DNA of 64,000 nucleotides from SHZL01 sp963784425 (lineage in GTDB: Bacteria; Pseudomonadota; Gammaproteobacteria; Xanthomonadales; SZUA-36), in NCBI GenBank assembly GCA_963784425.1, contig CAWARM010000011.1:558001-622000 (forward strand), written 5' to 3'. Below the pieces are notes generated by a model. That model made no database searches and was not told where the DNA came from. It saw nothing but the letters and a program-made list of their open reading frames with translations. Below, one piece after another: positions 16,703 through 24,963 of this stretch (position 1 is its first letter; each line of letters begins with the position of its first letter). Position numbers and translations under genes: made by a program.

Positions 16703-18496
16703 ATGAAGAACTCCCCACCCCACCTTTCAGCCGCTTTCCGATTCTCCAACTGGGCTCCGATGCTGTGCGCACTGTCGGTGCTGCCCGGCGCGTTCGCCTC
16801 CGCTACCGTTTTCGCTGCGGCGGACGATGCGGGGAACCGAGGCAAGCAACTGGTCGAAATCCACTGCGTCCGCTGCCATGACGCACCCGATCCCCATGAC
16901 CTGTCAAAGGATGTCTGGCCGAAACGGCTCGCCGACATGGGCATGTACTTCGGGTTCAAGGGCGACGAACTGCCGGATATCGCTTCCGTTGGGGAGAGGG
17001 TGGAAACGCCGTTTACCCAATTGCTGATCAAGCCGGCCGTGGGCACCGATGGGAGCGAATTCAACATCGCGGCCTACGAGCGGTACGTGATTACCACTCC
17101 CGTCCTGAGCCTTGAAGACTGGATTGCCATACGCGACTACTTCGTCGGAAATGCACTGACACTCGATGAAATGGTATTGCCGGTGCCCGACTACCCGGTC
17201 ATCGAGGGATTCGAAGCCAAAGTGCCAAACCTGGACGTCGAGCCGAACGGATTGATCATTTCGACACGGGTCGACGAGGTCAACGACATTCTCTACGTCG
17301 GCCGCGGAAACGGGCGCCAGATGTTTGCGCTCAAGGAAGGCGTCAAGGAGGATGTGATCGCGGTTGACCTCAAGTCCGGCAAGCGGCTGGCACGGCGGGA
17401 ACTGAATTCCGACCCCACGGAAATCCAACTGACCGCCACCGGCATCCGGTTCGCGGCCCACGGCGAATTTCCGCCCGAGCGCGGTAACGGTCAATCCTAC
17501 ATCACCGACCTGGTGGGTTTTGCCTCGGGTGACAAAACCGAACACATGCTCCTGTTCGGGAGACACCGCATCATCAATGTTCACACCCAGGACATGAATG
17601 GGGATGGGCTGGAAGACATCGTCACCAACATGTTCGGCGACGGCGTCAACAATGACTTTGGCGGCGGCCTGACCGTCCTCTGGCAGCAACCCGGGTTCGC
17701 CAGCATCTGGCCAAATGCGCCCGCGGCGATTCCGGCAGGCCCCCTGGAAGGCGCGCTGCGTGAGGAAGTACTGCTCGACCAGGTGGGCGCAATCAGCTCG
17801 ACTGTTGCAGATCTCGACAACGATGGCGATCCCGACATTGCACTGCTGCTGGCGCAAGGCCACCAGCAGGTCGTCGTCTTCTGGAATTCCGGCAACGGCA
17901 AGTTCCAGAAGCAGATCCTGGCGCGGCACTCACCGGCGTTCGGCGGTAATACCATCTACGCCGAGGACGTGGACGCTGACGGCAACACGGACCTCGTCTA
18001 CCTGAACGGCGACAACGTCACCAACAACTTCGTCGGGGGGCAGATCAACAAGCCAAAGCCCTACCACGGGGTGAGAATCCTCCGGAACAAGGGAGGCCAG
18101 TCTTTCGATCAAGCCTACTTCTATCCCATGCACGGCGCGATCCGCGCCGCGTTCGCTGATTTCGATGGTGACAAAGACCTGGACATCGCAGCCATCGCCA
18201 TGTATCCGGACTGGCGGTGGGATATGCCGGAGTCTTTCGTGTACCTCGAGAACACCGGCGACTTTCAGTTTCGCCCTGCTTCGATCGCACGGGAAAACTT
18301 CGGCATCTGGCTGAGCGTCGAAGCGGCGGACGTGAACAATGACAACCGCCCCGACATCGTGCTGGGCCTGGGCGACTGGCCGAAGTTCGTGCCCGACGAC
18401 TGGATGCAGCGGGACATCATGAAAGGCAGGGCCGAGGCACCCTCCATCCTGTTCCTGCTCAACCAGCATGCACAGGGGGGCAACCAGGCTCCTTGA
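16703..18496 (+). CDS. Secreted cytochrome c/FG-GAP repeat protein (intact paralog)
   Basis: 597 residues. A signal peptide (to about residue 40) precedes a c-type heme motif CVRCH at residues 55-59, followed by a conserved DLSKDVWPKRLADMGMYFGFKGDELPD segment, an SVEDW-like region (LSLEDWIAIRDYF), and five Ca-binding FG-GAP/VCBS motifs (DMNGDGLEDI, DLDNDGDPDI, DVDADGNTDL, DFDGDKDLDI, DVNNDNRPDI). It is predicted to be a periplasmic heme protein with a beta-propeller. The product would be matured by the Ccm system encoded at 54554-61303. The paralog at 4229 is a lipoprotein and carries a frameshift. No characterised homolog comes to mind, so the electron partner and substrate are unknown. Confidence 0.8.
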   Translation: MKNSPPHLSAAFRFSNWAPMLCALSVLPGAFASATVFAAADDAGNRGKQLVEIHCVRCHDAPDPHDLSKDVWPKRLADMGMYFGFKGDELPDIASVGERVETPFTQLLIKPAVGTDGSEFNIAAYERYVITTPVLSLEDWIAIRDYFVGNALTLDEMVLPVPDYPVIEGFEAKVPNLDVEPNGLIISTRVDEVNDILYVGRGNGRQMFALKEGVKEDVIAVDLKSGKRLARRELNSDPTEIQLTATGIRFAAHGEFPPERGNGQSYITDLVGFASGDKTEHMLLFGRHRIINVHTQDMNGDGLEDIVTNMFGDGVNNDFGGGLTVLWQQPGFASIWPNAPAAIPAGPLEGALREEVLLDQVGAISSTVADLDNDGDPDIALLLAQGHQQVVVFWNSGNGKFQKQILARHSPAFGGNTIYAEDVDADGNTDLVYLNGDNVTNNFVGGQINKPKPYHGVRILRNKGGQSFDQAYFYPMHGAIRAAFADFDGDKDLDIAAIAMYPDWRWDMPESFVYLENTGDFQFRPASIARENFGIWLSVEAADVNNDNRPDIVLGLGDWPKFVPDDWMQRDIMKGRAEAPSILFLLNQHAQGGNQAP

Positions 18497-18635
18497 CCGC
18501 CTGGCCGTTCATTGCCGTGTTGTACCGGCTGCCTGGATTTGGGATCGGCGCAGCGCCCGCGATTTAGCGCGCCGGTTGGGGGCGTGAGTTGCATAACACC
18601 GGTGGCGCCGGCAGCAACCTTGTCGGTTTATTGAT

Positions 18636-18659
18636 ACGTTATCAGATTGTTGATAACGT
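18636..18659. promoter_or_regulatory. Palindromic operator candidate
   Basis: Perfect 9-base inverted repeat ACGTTATCA / TGATAACGT with a 6-base spacer, about 60 bases upstream of the NTF2-like gene start. Symmetry and size fit a TetR- or LacI-type dimer site. The position close to the start suggests repression of that gene. The cognate regulator is not in the window. Confidence 0.45.
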
Positions 18660-18721
18660 GATCCGATGCCGGGCGCGCGGCAGCGCACTCGAATTTTCCA
18701 TCCATTGAACCGGGAGTTGTC

Positions 18722-19207
18722 ATGAAGATTCTGATTGCCGTGCTGTTGTGCGTTCTTTGCTTGCCCGCCTTTGCCGCTTTTCCGGTCGTGGCGCCCCCGC
18801 CCGAAGCTCAAGCCGCAATGCTGGAATCCCCTTCGCCTGAGTTGGCCGCGAACAAACGGCTGGCCTACGACCTGTACCGGATGGTCGTTGCCGGGCAGCT
18901 CGACAAACTCGACACCGTCGCTTCCCGGGAGAACTGGGTCAACCACAATCCGAACGAAGAGTCCGGCTACGACGGCATGATCAAGTACCTCAGCAAAATC
19001 TTCGGCGACAAGTCAGGACCGCTTCCGGAAACGCTTCCGAATCTGGTGGCCATCGTTGCCGAAAATGACCTGGTCGTGCTGGTGTTCGCGCGGACCATTG
19101 ACTACCCGACCAAACCAGGCGAGACCTACACCTCCACCTGGTTCGACATGTTCCGCGTCAAGGATGGCAAGGTCGTGGAGCACTGGGATCCGGCCACCAT
19201 CGAATAG
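18722..19207 (+). CDS. Secreted NTF2-like/SnoaL-type protein
   Basis: 161 residues with a clear signal peptide (MKILIAVLLCVLCLPAFA). The mature part fits the NTF2-like fold of SnoaL-type proteins: a helical start (ANKRLAYDLYRMVVAGQLDKLDTVASRENWVNHNP), a middle segment with GYDGMIKYLSKIF, and closing strands TWFDMFRVKDGKVVEHWDPATIE, which is the family's typical ending. These proteins form small cone-shaped pockets used as enzymes or binding proteins; the ligand here is unknown. Start ATG follows a GGGAG 7 bases upstream. A strong palindrome lies in its promoter region. Confidence 0.8.
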   Translation: MKILIAVLLCVLCLPAFAAFPVVAPPPEAQAAMLESPSPELAANKRLAYDLYRMVVAGQLDKLDTVASRENWVNHNPNEESGYDGMIKYLSKIFGDKSGPLPETLPNLVAIVAENDLVVLVFARTIDYPTKPGETYTSTWFDMFRVKDGKVVEHWDPATIE

Positions 19208-19344
19208 GCGCATTGATCAATACTTTGCAAACGATTCCTGGGGCGCCCTGCCCTGCGAACGCGCACCACTCGTTCATCGCGCCGTAAGCCAGGACGGTCA
19301 CGGATTTCGAGATTGCCGGGACGATCACCGAGACCCGAAAAAAA

Positions 19345-19382
19345 GGCGCCGGATACATTTCCCTGAAATTGTATCCGGCCCC
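19345..19382. repeat. REP-like hairpin (GGCCGGATACA family)
   Basis: Inverted repeat with arms GGCGCCGGATACA (from 19345) and TGTATCCGGCCCC, matching at 12 of 13 positions, with a short loop. It lies just upstream of the REP-associated transposase remnant. A half-copy, AAGGGGCCGGATA, occurs near 14490. Such hairpins are the substrates of RayT/TnpA-REP transposases. Confidence 0.55.
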
Positions 19383-19421
19383 GTTTATTGAGATTGGCCT
19401 TAGCGTAGTTTTGCGGTTACC

Positions 19422-19775
19422 AGGGGCGAAGGCCGGTTCAAAACCAGCATTGTGCAGGAAGATCACTACTTCCTGACCTGCCTGCGCTACATCGAACTGA
19501 ATCCCGTCAGGGCCGGCATGGTCAGGGACCCAGGTGATTATCGTTGGTCAAGCTATCGCGCGCATGCCTTTGGGGTAAGCGTTGGCCTGTGGACCCCTCA
19601 CAGCCGATACCTGGACCTTGCCAGTACAACAACACTCCGCCAGAAAGCCTGGCGGGAACTGAACCAGCAGACTCTGGACATCGAGATCATTGCAAAAGTC
19701 CGGCATTGCGCCAACACAGGATTAGTACTGGGAACCGAGAAATTCCGGGAACAAGTCAACAAACTCCGCACCTGA
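19422..19775 (+). pseudogene. REP-associated tyrosine transposase (RayT type), C-terminal remnant
   Basis: Frame open from about 19422 encodes RGEGRFKTSIVQEDHYFLTCL followed by RYIELNPVRAGMVRDPGDYRWSS, the conserved C-terminal half of Y1/IS200-like REP-associated transposases. The N-terminal part with the HUH motif and most of the catalytic core is missing upstream, so the gene is truncated and presumably inactive. It is preceded by a REP hairpin and followed by a CTCTGACCCCAT repeat at about 19809-19820, the typical surroundings of these elements. Confidence 0.75.
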
Positions 19776-19805
19776 TACCCCACACCCCCGTTCTACTCTG
19801 TCCCT

Positions 19806-20372
19806 TTACTCTGACCCCATAACTTGTGATCTCAGAGTGCTGAACATGGCGAATAGCTCAGATTGCTGATGTGCCAGCTTGAGTTTCTCAACCTGTTGGC
19901 GGAAGCCCGGTGGGCCAAAGCCCAGGCAGCGCACGCCAACGAATTCTTCGCCTTCAGTCAGCCGTTCAACAAGCAAGAGCGGTCGGCCTTGTTCCTGCGC
20001 ATATGATTTCAGCCAGTCCAGCGTGCGTTCGGGAATTTTCTCACCCACTGGCACCGCATTGATCACTTTCTGTCCCCGCCAGTCGTACCAGAGATATACA
20101 ATGGCGCCGCACTCGCTGGGACGCATCCACTCAGGCAGGGGGCTGTCCCGGCGAATCCAGCCACAGACAAAATCACGACAGGGAAATTGTGGGCGTGTCT
20201 CGTAAATAGCACAGCCGCCGGGGGTGCTGTGCGGGCAGGGGTGCCCGGGAGATACAGCCTGACCATTGATGTTGGTGTGCAGCCAGCCATCACAACAAGC
20301 AGTGCAACTGCCACAGTGCCTGGTCGGCACGGCGGCCTGCTGTTTCGATTTGCTTTCGTCGGGTTGACTCAT
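19806..20372 (-). CDS. YkgJ-family cysteine cluster protein
   Basis: 188 residues with an N-terminal cysteine cluster HCGSCTACCDGW, then HPCPH, GGCAIYETRPQFPCRDFVCGW, the arrangement of YkgJ/UPF0153 proteins thought to bind an iron-sulfur or zinc center. The biochemical role is not known. The start is ATG at 20370-20372, with GGAG close upstream; an upstream TTG would add three residues. The 3' end runs into the repeat region left of it, so the last few residues (VMGSE) overlap repeat-like sequence (CTCTGACCCCAT) and may have been altered by it. Confidence 0.8.
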   Translation of the reverse strand: MSQPDESKSKQQAAVPTRHCGSCTACCDGWLHTNINGQAVSPGHPCPHSTPGGCAIYETRPQFPCRDFVCGWIRRDSPLPEWMRPSECGAIVYLWYDWRGQKVINAVPVGEKIPERTLDWLKSYAQEQGRPLLLVERLTEGEEFVGVRCLGFGPPGFRQQVEKLKLAHQQSELFAMFSTLRSQVMGSE

Positions 20373-20539
20373 GGGCTCCAATTCTACCGAGAACCAAAGG
20401 CGTCAACTATGACATGCTGATGCCGGAGCAGTCCTCAACTTCAACTTGGGATTATCGATTGCCGGCAGCTAAGTTTTCAGCATACCCTGGTAGGCAACAG
20501 AACGGGCCGTGTTTATTCTACTTTCGCTGTATTCATTGA

Positions 20540-20836
20540 TACCCAGGTTTCGAGCATTTTCAGAAATGGAACTATCGGATTTTTGAACCAGATCAAAAAG
20601 CGGTATTCCATTACCGTTTTTCTATCCTCTGGGGTGACATCGATGCGTTTGGGCACGTTAATAACACGGTATATTTTCGCTATTGGCCCGCTTCGTGTGG
20701 CAACACCCTTTCAGCGAAGAAAATCAACCTGGAATTCGTGGTGTTCAGCGAGAAGCAGGGCGCACTGGCCGCCGGGAGCGAGGGCCTGGTTGTGTATTGT
20801 GACCATGCCAGGGCGTGGCCAGTACTGCCAGAATAG
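20540..20836 (+). pseudogene. YbgC-type acyl-CoA thioesterase with internal deletion
   Basis: In one frame the bases encode the YbgC hotdog signature WGDIDAFGHVNNTVYFRYW, including the catalytic Asp, and then jump directly to INLEFVVFSEKQGALAAGSEGLVVYCD, the later strands of the fold, ending at TAG 20834-20836. The middle of the domain (about 40-50 residues) is missing. There is also no usable start codon in this frame after the upstream stop at 20537. It is a deleted remnant of an acyl-CoA thioesterase, convergent with the broken icmF gene. Confidence 0.75.
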
Positions 20837-20969
20837 CCACAGGTTTGAACGGAGTGGTTGATTCCGTTCACCGTGCGCCCTGCAGCAGAGCTTGTCGCCG
20901 GAGGATTAGCCCAAATAGGTGTAAGAATTCGTCGCGTTGTCTTGGCTGTTCTGATCACCACCCGGCAAA

Positions 20970-21161
20970 TTACATATTCCTCCGATACTCCCCACCCACC
21001 GCATACAGCGCGTGTGACATCGACCCCAGCGAGCAAACCTTCGCCGCTTCCATCAGCGCCTCGAACGTGTTCTTCCGCTCCCGCGCCACCTGCTGCAGTT
21101 TCTTCAAGCAGCGGCTCTGCTTCCTGTGCATGCGTATCGCGGAAGGTCCGACATTCACCAC
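20970..21161 (-). pseudogene. icmF C-terminal remnant, out of frame
   Basis: The frame ending at 20970 encodes KLQQVARERKNTFEALMEAAKV and then SLGSMSHALYAVGGEYRRNM, the conserved C-terminus of IcmF/methylmalonyl-CoA mutase-type proteins. It is not in the frame of the preceding 906-codon stretch, which stops at 21200. A third frame between them carries IELMRSSEG, a conserved segment that should follow the NTFLPPDG motif. In addition, the part homologous to FRDTHAQEAEPLLE sits in yet another register. At least three small indels are needed to join the pieces. Confidence 0.75.
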
Positions 21162-21199
21162 CTGCTGATCCCTCTCGCCCTTCTGAACTGCGCATCAAT

Positions 21200-23920
21200 T
21201 CAATCGCGCCCGACTTCACCGTGCCCATCCGGCGGCAGGAAAGTGTTGACGCCCACCAGCGGCAAACTGCCGTCGTGTTTCTTGCTCTCGTAGTAGAGGC
21301 TTTCGTCCTGGATCTTGCTGCGCTGGTACATGGTATCCATGGCGCCCAGCACGCCACCGCGTTCTGAGATGCGCTCGAATTCGCGGTAGACGGCTTCTTC
21401 GACGAGATCGGTAAGTTCATCCACAATGAAACTGCCCTGCCAGGGGTTCTCGCAGAAGTTGAGGCCAAGTTCCTTGTTGATGATCATCTGGATGGCTACC
21501 GCCCGGCGCACTGATTCAGGCGTTGGCGTGGTGATGGCTTCGTCAAACGCATTGGTATGCAGGCTGTTGCAGTTGTCGAACAACGCATACAGCGCCTGCA
21601 AGGTCGTGCGGATGTCGTTGAACTGGATTTCCTGCGCGTGCAGGCTGCGACCGCTGGTCTGGATGTGGTATTTCAATTTCTGGCTGGTCGCGCTGGCGCC
21701 GTAGCGTTCGCGCATGGCCCGCGCCCAGATGCGCCGCGCCACCCGGCCAATGACGGTGTATTCCGGGTCCATGCCGTTGCTGAAGAAAAAGCTCAGGTTG
21801 CCGGCGAACTGGTCGACGCTCATACCACGCGCAAGATAATACTCAACGATAGTAAAACCATTACTCAGGGTAAAGGCCAACTGGCTGATCGGGTTCGCGC
21901 CGGCCTCAGCGATGTGGTAACCGGATATTGATACGCTGTAAAAGTTGCGCACTTTGTGGTCGACAAAAAATTGCTGGATGTCGCCCATCATGCGCATAGC
22001 AAATTCGGTGGAGAAAATGCAGGTATTTTGTGCCTGGTCTTCCTTAAGAATATCGGCCTGAACGGTGCCGCGCACGCTGGCCAGCGTCCTCTTCCTGATC
22101 TCTTCGTACTTCGCCTCATCAAATCCCTTGATGCCGATCAGGCGATCACTGGTGATGCCCAGCATGGCGAGGCCGAGGCCGGTATTTCCCTCAGGCAAAT
22201 CACCGTGATACAGCGGACGCGTCCTATCCTTGAAGTAAGCGTTGATCTTTTTCTCAGCGTCTTTCCACAGGTCGTTTTCTTTCAGATGGATTTCCACCTG
22301 CTGGTCGATGGCGGTGTTCATGAAAAAAGCCAGGATCATCGGCGCCGGTCCGTTGATGGTCATGGACACCGAGGTGCTGGGTGAACACAGATCAAAACCG
22401 GAGTAGAGCTTCTTCATATCATCCAGCGATGCAATGCTCACGCCGGAGTTACCCACCTTGCCGTATATATCAGGGCGAGTGTGTGGGTCTTCGCCATACA
22501 GCGTGACCGAGTCGAATGCGGTGGAAAGCCGCACGGCGGGCTGGCCATGGGCGATCAAATGGAATCGGCGGTTGGTGCGCTCTGGCGTGCCTTCGCCCGC
22601 AAACATGCGGATCGGATCTTCACCGCTCCTGCGGTAAGGAAATACACCCGCAGTATAGGGGTAGCCGCCAGGCAGGTTTTCGCGCATCAGGAAACTGAGC
22701 AGTTCACCCCAGTCCGCGTCCCTGGGCATGCCAATTTTCGGAATCTGCAATCGGCTCAGGGATTCACGGTAATTGTCGCCGGTGACTTCCTTGCCGCGCA
22801 CTTCGTAACTGTATTGTTTGGTCCGCAGGCCGGCTTTACGGGCTGGCCAGGTCTTCAGCAACTCGATGGCGTCGGGGCTTAACTCAGCCAGGGCTTCGTT
22901 GTAGCGTTGGCGGAGCAGGATGAGGGTGCGGTCTGCTGGTTCTGCGGCGGTTGGGGGGGAAATGGGGTCAGAGCCCTTTTCGGTTGATAAGGGCTCCGCG
23001 AAGACGAACTTTGTGGAAAAGGGATCTGACCCCATTTCCGCTGACCCCATTTCCGCTCCGATGGCCTTGAGCGATTCCCAGTAGTTCTGCGCCTGGCTGG
23101 CGGCCTCGGCCTGGCGGCGGATGCTGACGTTTACTGCCCTGCCCTGCTCGGCAATTTCGGCGAGATAGCGCTGACGGGCACCGGGGATGAGGATCGTGGC
23201 CTTGGGTTCTTTTACCGTAGTGTCGATATGCGGCGTCCACTTCTCTGCAGGCAGGTGCAATTCTTCGCGCAACAGGCGGCACAGGTTGACGAACATCCAG
23301 CTGATGCCGGGGTCGTTGAACTGGCTGGCGATGGTGGGATACACCGGCACCATGTCATCGGCCAAAGAAAACGCCAGGCGGTTGCGCTTCCATTGCTTGC
23401 GCACATCGCGTAGCGCATCCTCGGCGGCGCGCCGGTCGTACTTGTTCAGCACCACCAGCTTGGCAAAGTCCAGCATGTCGATTTTTTCCAGCTGGCTTTG
23501 CGCGCCAAAATCGCTGGTCATCACGTATACCGGGAAATCCACCAGGTCGACGATCTCTGAATCGCTTTGGCCTATGCCCGCGGTTTCAACCAGCACCAGG
23601 TCAAAGCCGGCGGACTTGAGGAAAGAGATGGCGTCCTTGAGGATGGCCGACGTCGCCAAATGCGGGCGGCGGGTGGCCATGCTGCGCATGTAGATGTTTT
23701 CGTTGCGCAGGGTATTCATGCGAATGCGGTCACCGAGCAAGGCGCCACCGGTGCGCCGCCGCGTGGGGTCGACCGCCAGCACCGCGATGCGTTTGTCGGG
23801 GAAACTTTGCATGAAGCGGTTCAGCAGTTCATCGGTGACCGAGGATTTACCCGCTCCTCCGGTGCCGGTGATGCCCACTACAGGAATGGCACCGGGGCCT
23901 GCGTCTTCGCACCTTCCCAT
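21200..23920 (-). CDS. icmF: IcmF-type fused acyl-CoA mutase: G-domain plus mutase body, frameshifted at both ends
   Basis: 906 codons. It starts with the G-protein chaperone domain (VVGITGTGGAGKSSVTDEL, a Walker A motif) that protects the B12 enzyme, followed by the linker and the TIM-barrel mutase domain (SVSISGYHIAEAGANPISQLAFTLSNG, NSLHTNAFDEAITTPTPESVRRA). IcmF interconverts isobutyryl- and n-butyryl-CoA using adenosylcobalamin. The B12-binding domain is encoded just upstream in another frame (23878-24507), and the last about 75 residues are out of frame downstream. A foldback repeat (22958-23055) adds a run containing AEMGSAEMGSDPFSTKFVF inside the linker without breaking the frame. ATG 23918-23920 could allow separate translation, but loss of the C-terminus argues for a pseudogene or sequence errors. 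Confidence 0.75.
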   Translation of the reverse strand: MGRCEDAGPGAIPVVGITGTGGAGKSSVTDELLNRFMQSFPDKRIAVLAVDPTRRRTGGALLGDRIRMNTLRNENIYMRSMATRRPHLATSAILKDAISFLKSAGFDLVLVETAGIGQSDSEIVDLVDFPVYVMTSDFGAQSQLEKIDMLDFAKLVVLNKYDRRAAEDALRDVRKQWKRNRLAFSLADDMVPVYPTIASQFNDPGISWMFVNLCRLLREELHLPAEKWTPHIDTTVKEPKATILIPGARQRYLAEIAEQGRAVNVSIRRQAEAASQAQNYWESLKAIGAEMGSAEMGSDPFSTKFVFAEPLSTEKGSDPISPPTAAEPADRTLILLRQRYNEALAELSPDAIELLKTWPARKAGLRTKQYSYEVRGKEVTGDNYRESLSRLQIPKIGMPRDADWGELLSFLMRENLPGGYPYTAGVFPYRRSGEDPIRMFAGEGTPERTNRRFHLIAHGQPAVRLSTAFDSVTLYGEDPHTRPDIYGKVGNSGVSIASLDDMKKLYSGFDLCSPSTSVSMTINGPAPMILAFFMNTAIDQQVEIHLKENDLWKDAEKKINAYFKDRTRPLYHGDLPEGNTGLGLAMLGITSDRLIGIKGFDEAKYEEIRKRTLASVRGTVQADILKEDQAQNTCIFSTEFAMRMMGDIQQFFVDHKVRNFYSVSISGYHIAEAGANPISQLAFTLSNGFTIVEYYLARGMSVDQFAGNLSFFFSNGMDPEYTVIGRVARRIWARAMRERYGASATSQKLKYHIQTSGRSLHAQEIQFNDIRTTLQALYALFDNCNSLHTNAFDEAITTPTPESVRRAVAIQMIINKELGLNFCENPWQGSFIVDELTDLVEEAVYREFERISERGGVLGAMDTMYQRSKIQDESLYYESKKHDGSLPLVGVNTFLPPDGHGEVGRD
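22958..23055. repeat. Foldback REP element inside the icmF coding region
   Basis: Left arm 22958-22980 begins GGAAATGGGGTCAGA; the right arm 23017-23039 ends TCTGACCCCATTTCC. The 23-base arms match at 22 positions, enclosing 36 bases. An inner hairpin GAGCCCTT / AAGGGCTC (22971-22978, 22989-22996) and a direct duplication of CTGACCCCATTTCCG (23026-23040, 23041-23055) add further structure. The whole is translated in frame within icmF. The same CTGACCCCAT core occurs near 19811. Confidence 0.8.
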
Positions 23921-24507
23921 TCCCTGCGCTTGAGTTTCAACTCAGCTTCACTGAAGACCTCGTCTTCCAGCGCCGAGATTACGTTGGCAATTGTCTGGTA
24001 ATCCCCGAGGTTCACCCGGCCGGGGTAATGAGTGACAACGCGACCTTTGGTGGTCCGACTGACCACGTCCTGGATCATTTCCACCAGGCCCATTTTCATG
24101 CCGTCGTCCGGATGGTAGATGCGCTCAATGCCGTAATCTTCCAGCACCTTTATCTCGTCCAGCGTGATGGTGCCGCCACCGCCGGCAAAGACGCGAATGT
24201 GGGAGGCATTGCGCTCCTTCAGCAGGTCGACCATGTATTTGAAGTATTCGTTGTGCCCGCCCTGGTAGGATGAAATCGCTATGCCGTCCGCGTCTTCCTG
24301 GATGGCGGCGCGCACGATGTCCATCACGCTGCGGTTATGGCCGAGGTGAATGACTTCCGCGCCCTGGGCCTGGATCAGGCGGCGCATGATGTTAATCGCT
24401 GCATCGTGTCCATCGAACAGCGAAGCGGCGGTAACGAATCGCAAGGGCGAAGCGGTTAAGGGCTGGGTCTCGGTGGATCCGGTAACCTTGCTGGCGGGTC
24501 TGCTCAT
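23878..24507 (-). CDS. icmF: IcmF N-terminal cobalamin-binding domain, separated by a frameshift
   Basis: 209 residues starting MSRPASKVTGSTETQPL. The adenosylcobalamin-binding motif is complete: FDGHDAAINIMRRLIQAQGAEVIHLG with the DxHxxG-type loop (His as lower axial ligand), then SSYQGGH and FAGGGGTI. This is the N-terminal domain of IcmF fusions. The frame ends in TQAPVPFL at 23878, while the continuation PVVGITGTGG is in the next frame, with a 43-base overlap; a single-base indel near 23885-23905 would fuse them. ATG 24505-24507 is chosen because the region further upstream lacks family similarity, though GGGAG lies 12 bases off. Alone it could bind B12 but not catalyse. Confidence 0.75.
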   Translation of the reverse strand: MSRPASKVTGSTETQPLTASPLRFVTAASLFDGHDAAINIMRRLIQAQGAEVIHLGHNRSVMDIVRAAIQEDADGIAISSYQGGHNEYFKYMVDLLKERNASHIRVFAGGGGTITLDEIKVLEDYGIERIYHPDDGMKMGLVEMIQDVVSRTTKGRVVTHYPGRVNLGDYQTIANVISALEDEVFSEAELKLKRREWEGAKTQAPVPFL

Positions 24508-24963
24508 TGAATCAAAATTACTCCCGGTCGGCGTCATGACGGAACAGTCGGTCATCGGCCACCGCAACTCTTCCCGCATTTGGATAAAGCTTAGCAGCCA
24601 ATTGTAGCGCGTGAACCCGTAAAAAGGGGGGTGTTTCGCCATACGCCGGGGAATGGCTTTGCACGCCCGGGCAGGCAGCGCCGAGCTCCCAAACCTGAGC
24701 AGGTATGCCGGTGAAATGCGTGGTTTTTATCACTTTTCTACCCGGTCCAGGCGCTCAGAAGTTGAGCATTTGTACCGTACGCCGTACACATAAGGCCTTG
24801 CATTTATTGGATTTTAGTTACCCTAAACGGACTTTTTAGCCAAATTTGCACAAAAAAGAATTTAGGAGTAGGCTAGCCTGCAAATCAAGGGGTGCACGGT
24901 GATTTCTGGTGCACATTGGGCCACCGCTTATCTCGCCACCCGGCAAAATTGCGTCGGGATCAG

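Noticed and set aside
16904..17929. 341-codon antisense frame over the second cytochrome/FG-GAP gene
   Set aside because: Mirror of the frame above, in the same relative position over the paralog. It arises from the conserved GC-rich coding sequence.
20680..21468. 262-codon frame covering the icmF 3' end
   Set aside because: It contains only a short stretch of real icmF sequence (IELMRSSEG) in a shifted register; most of it is out-of-frame translation of icmF and intergenic DNA.
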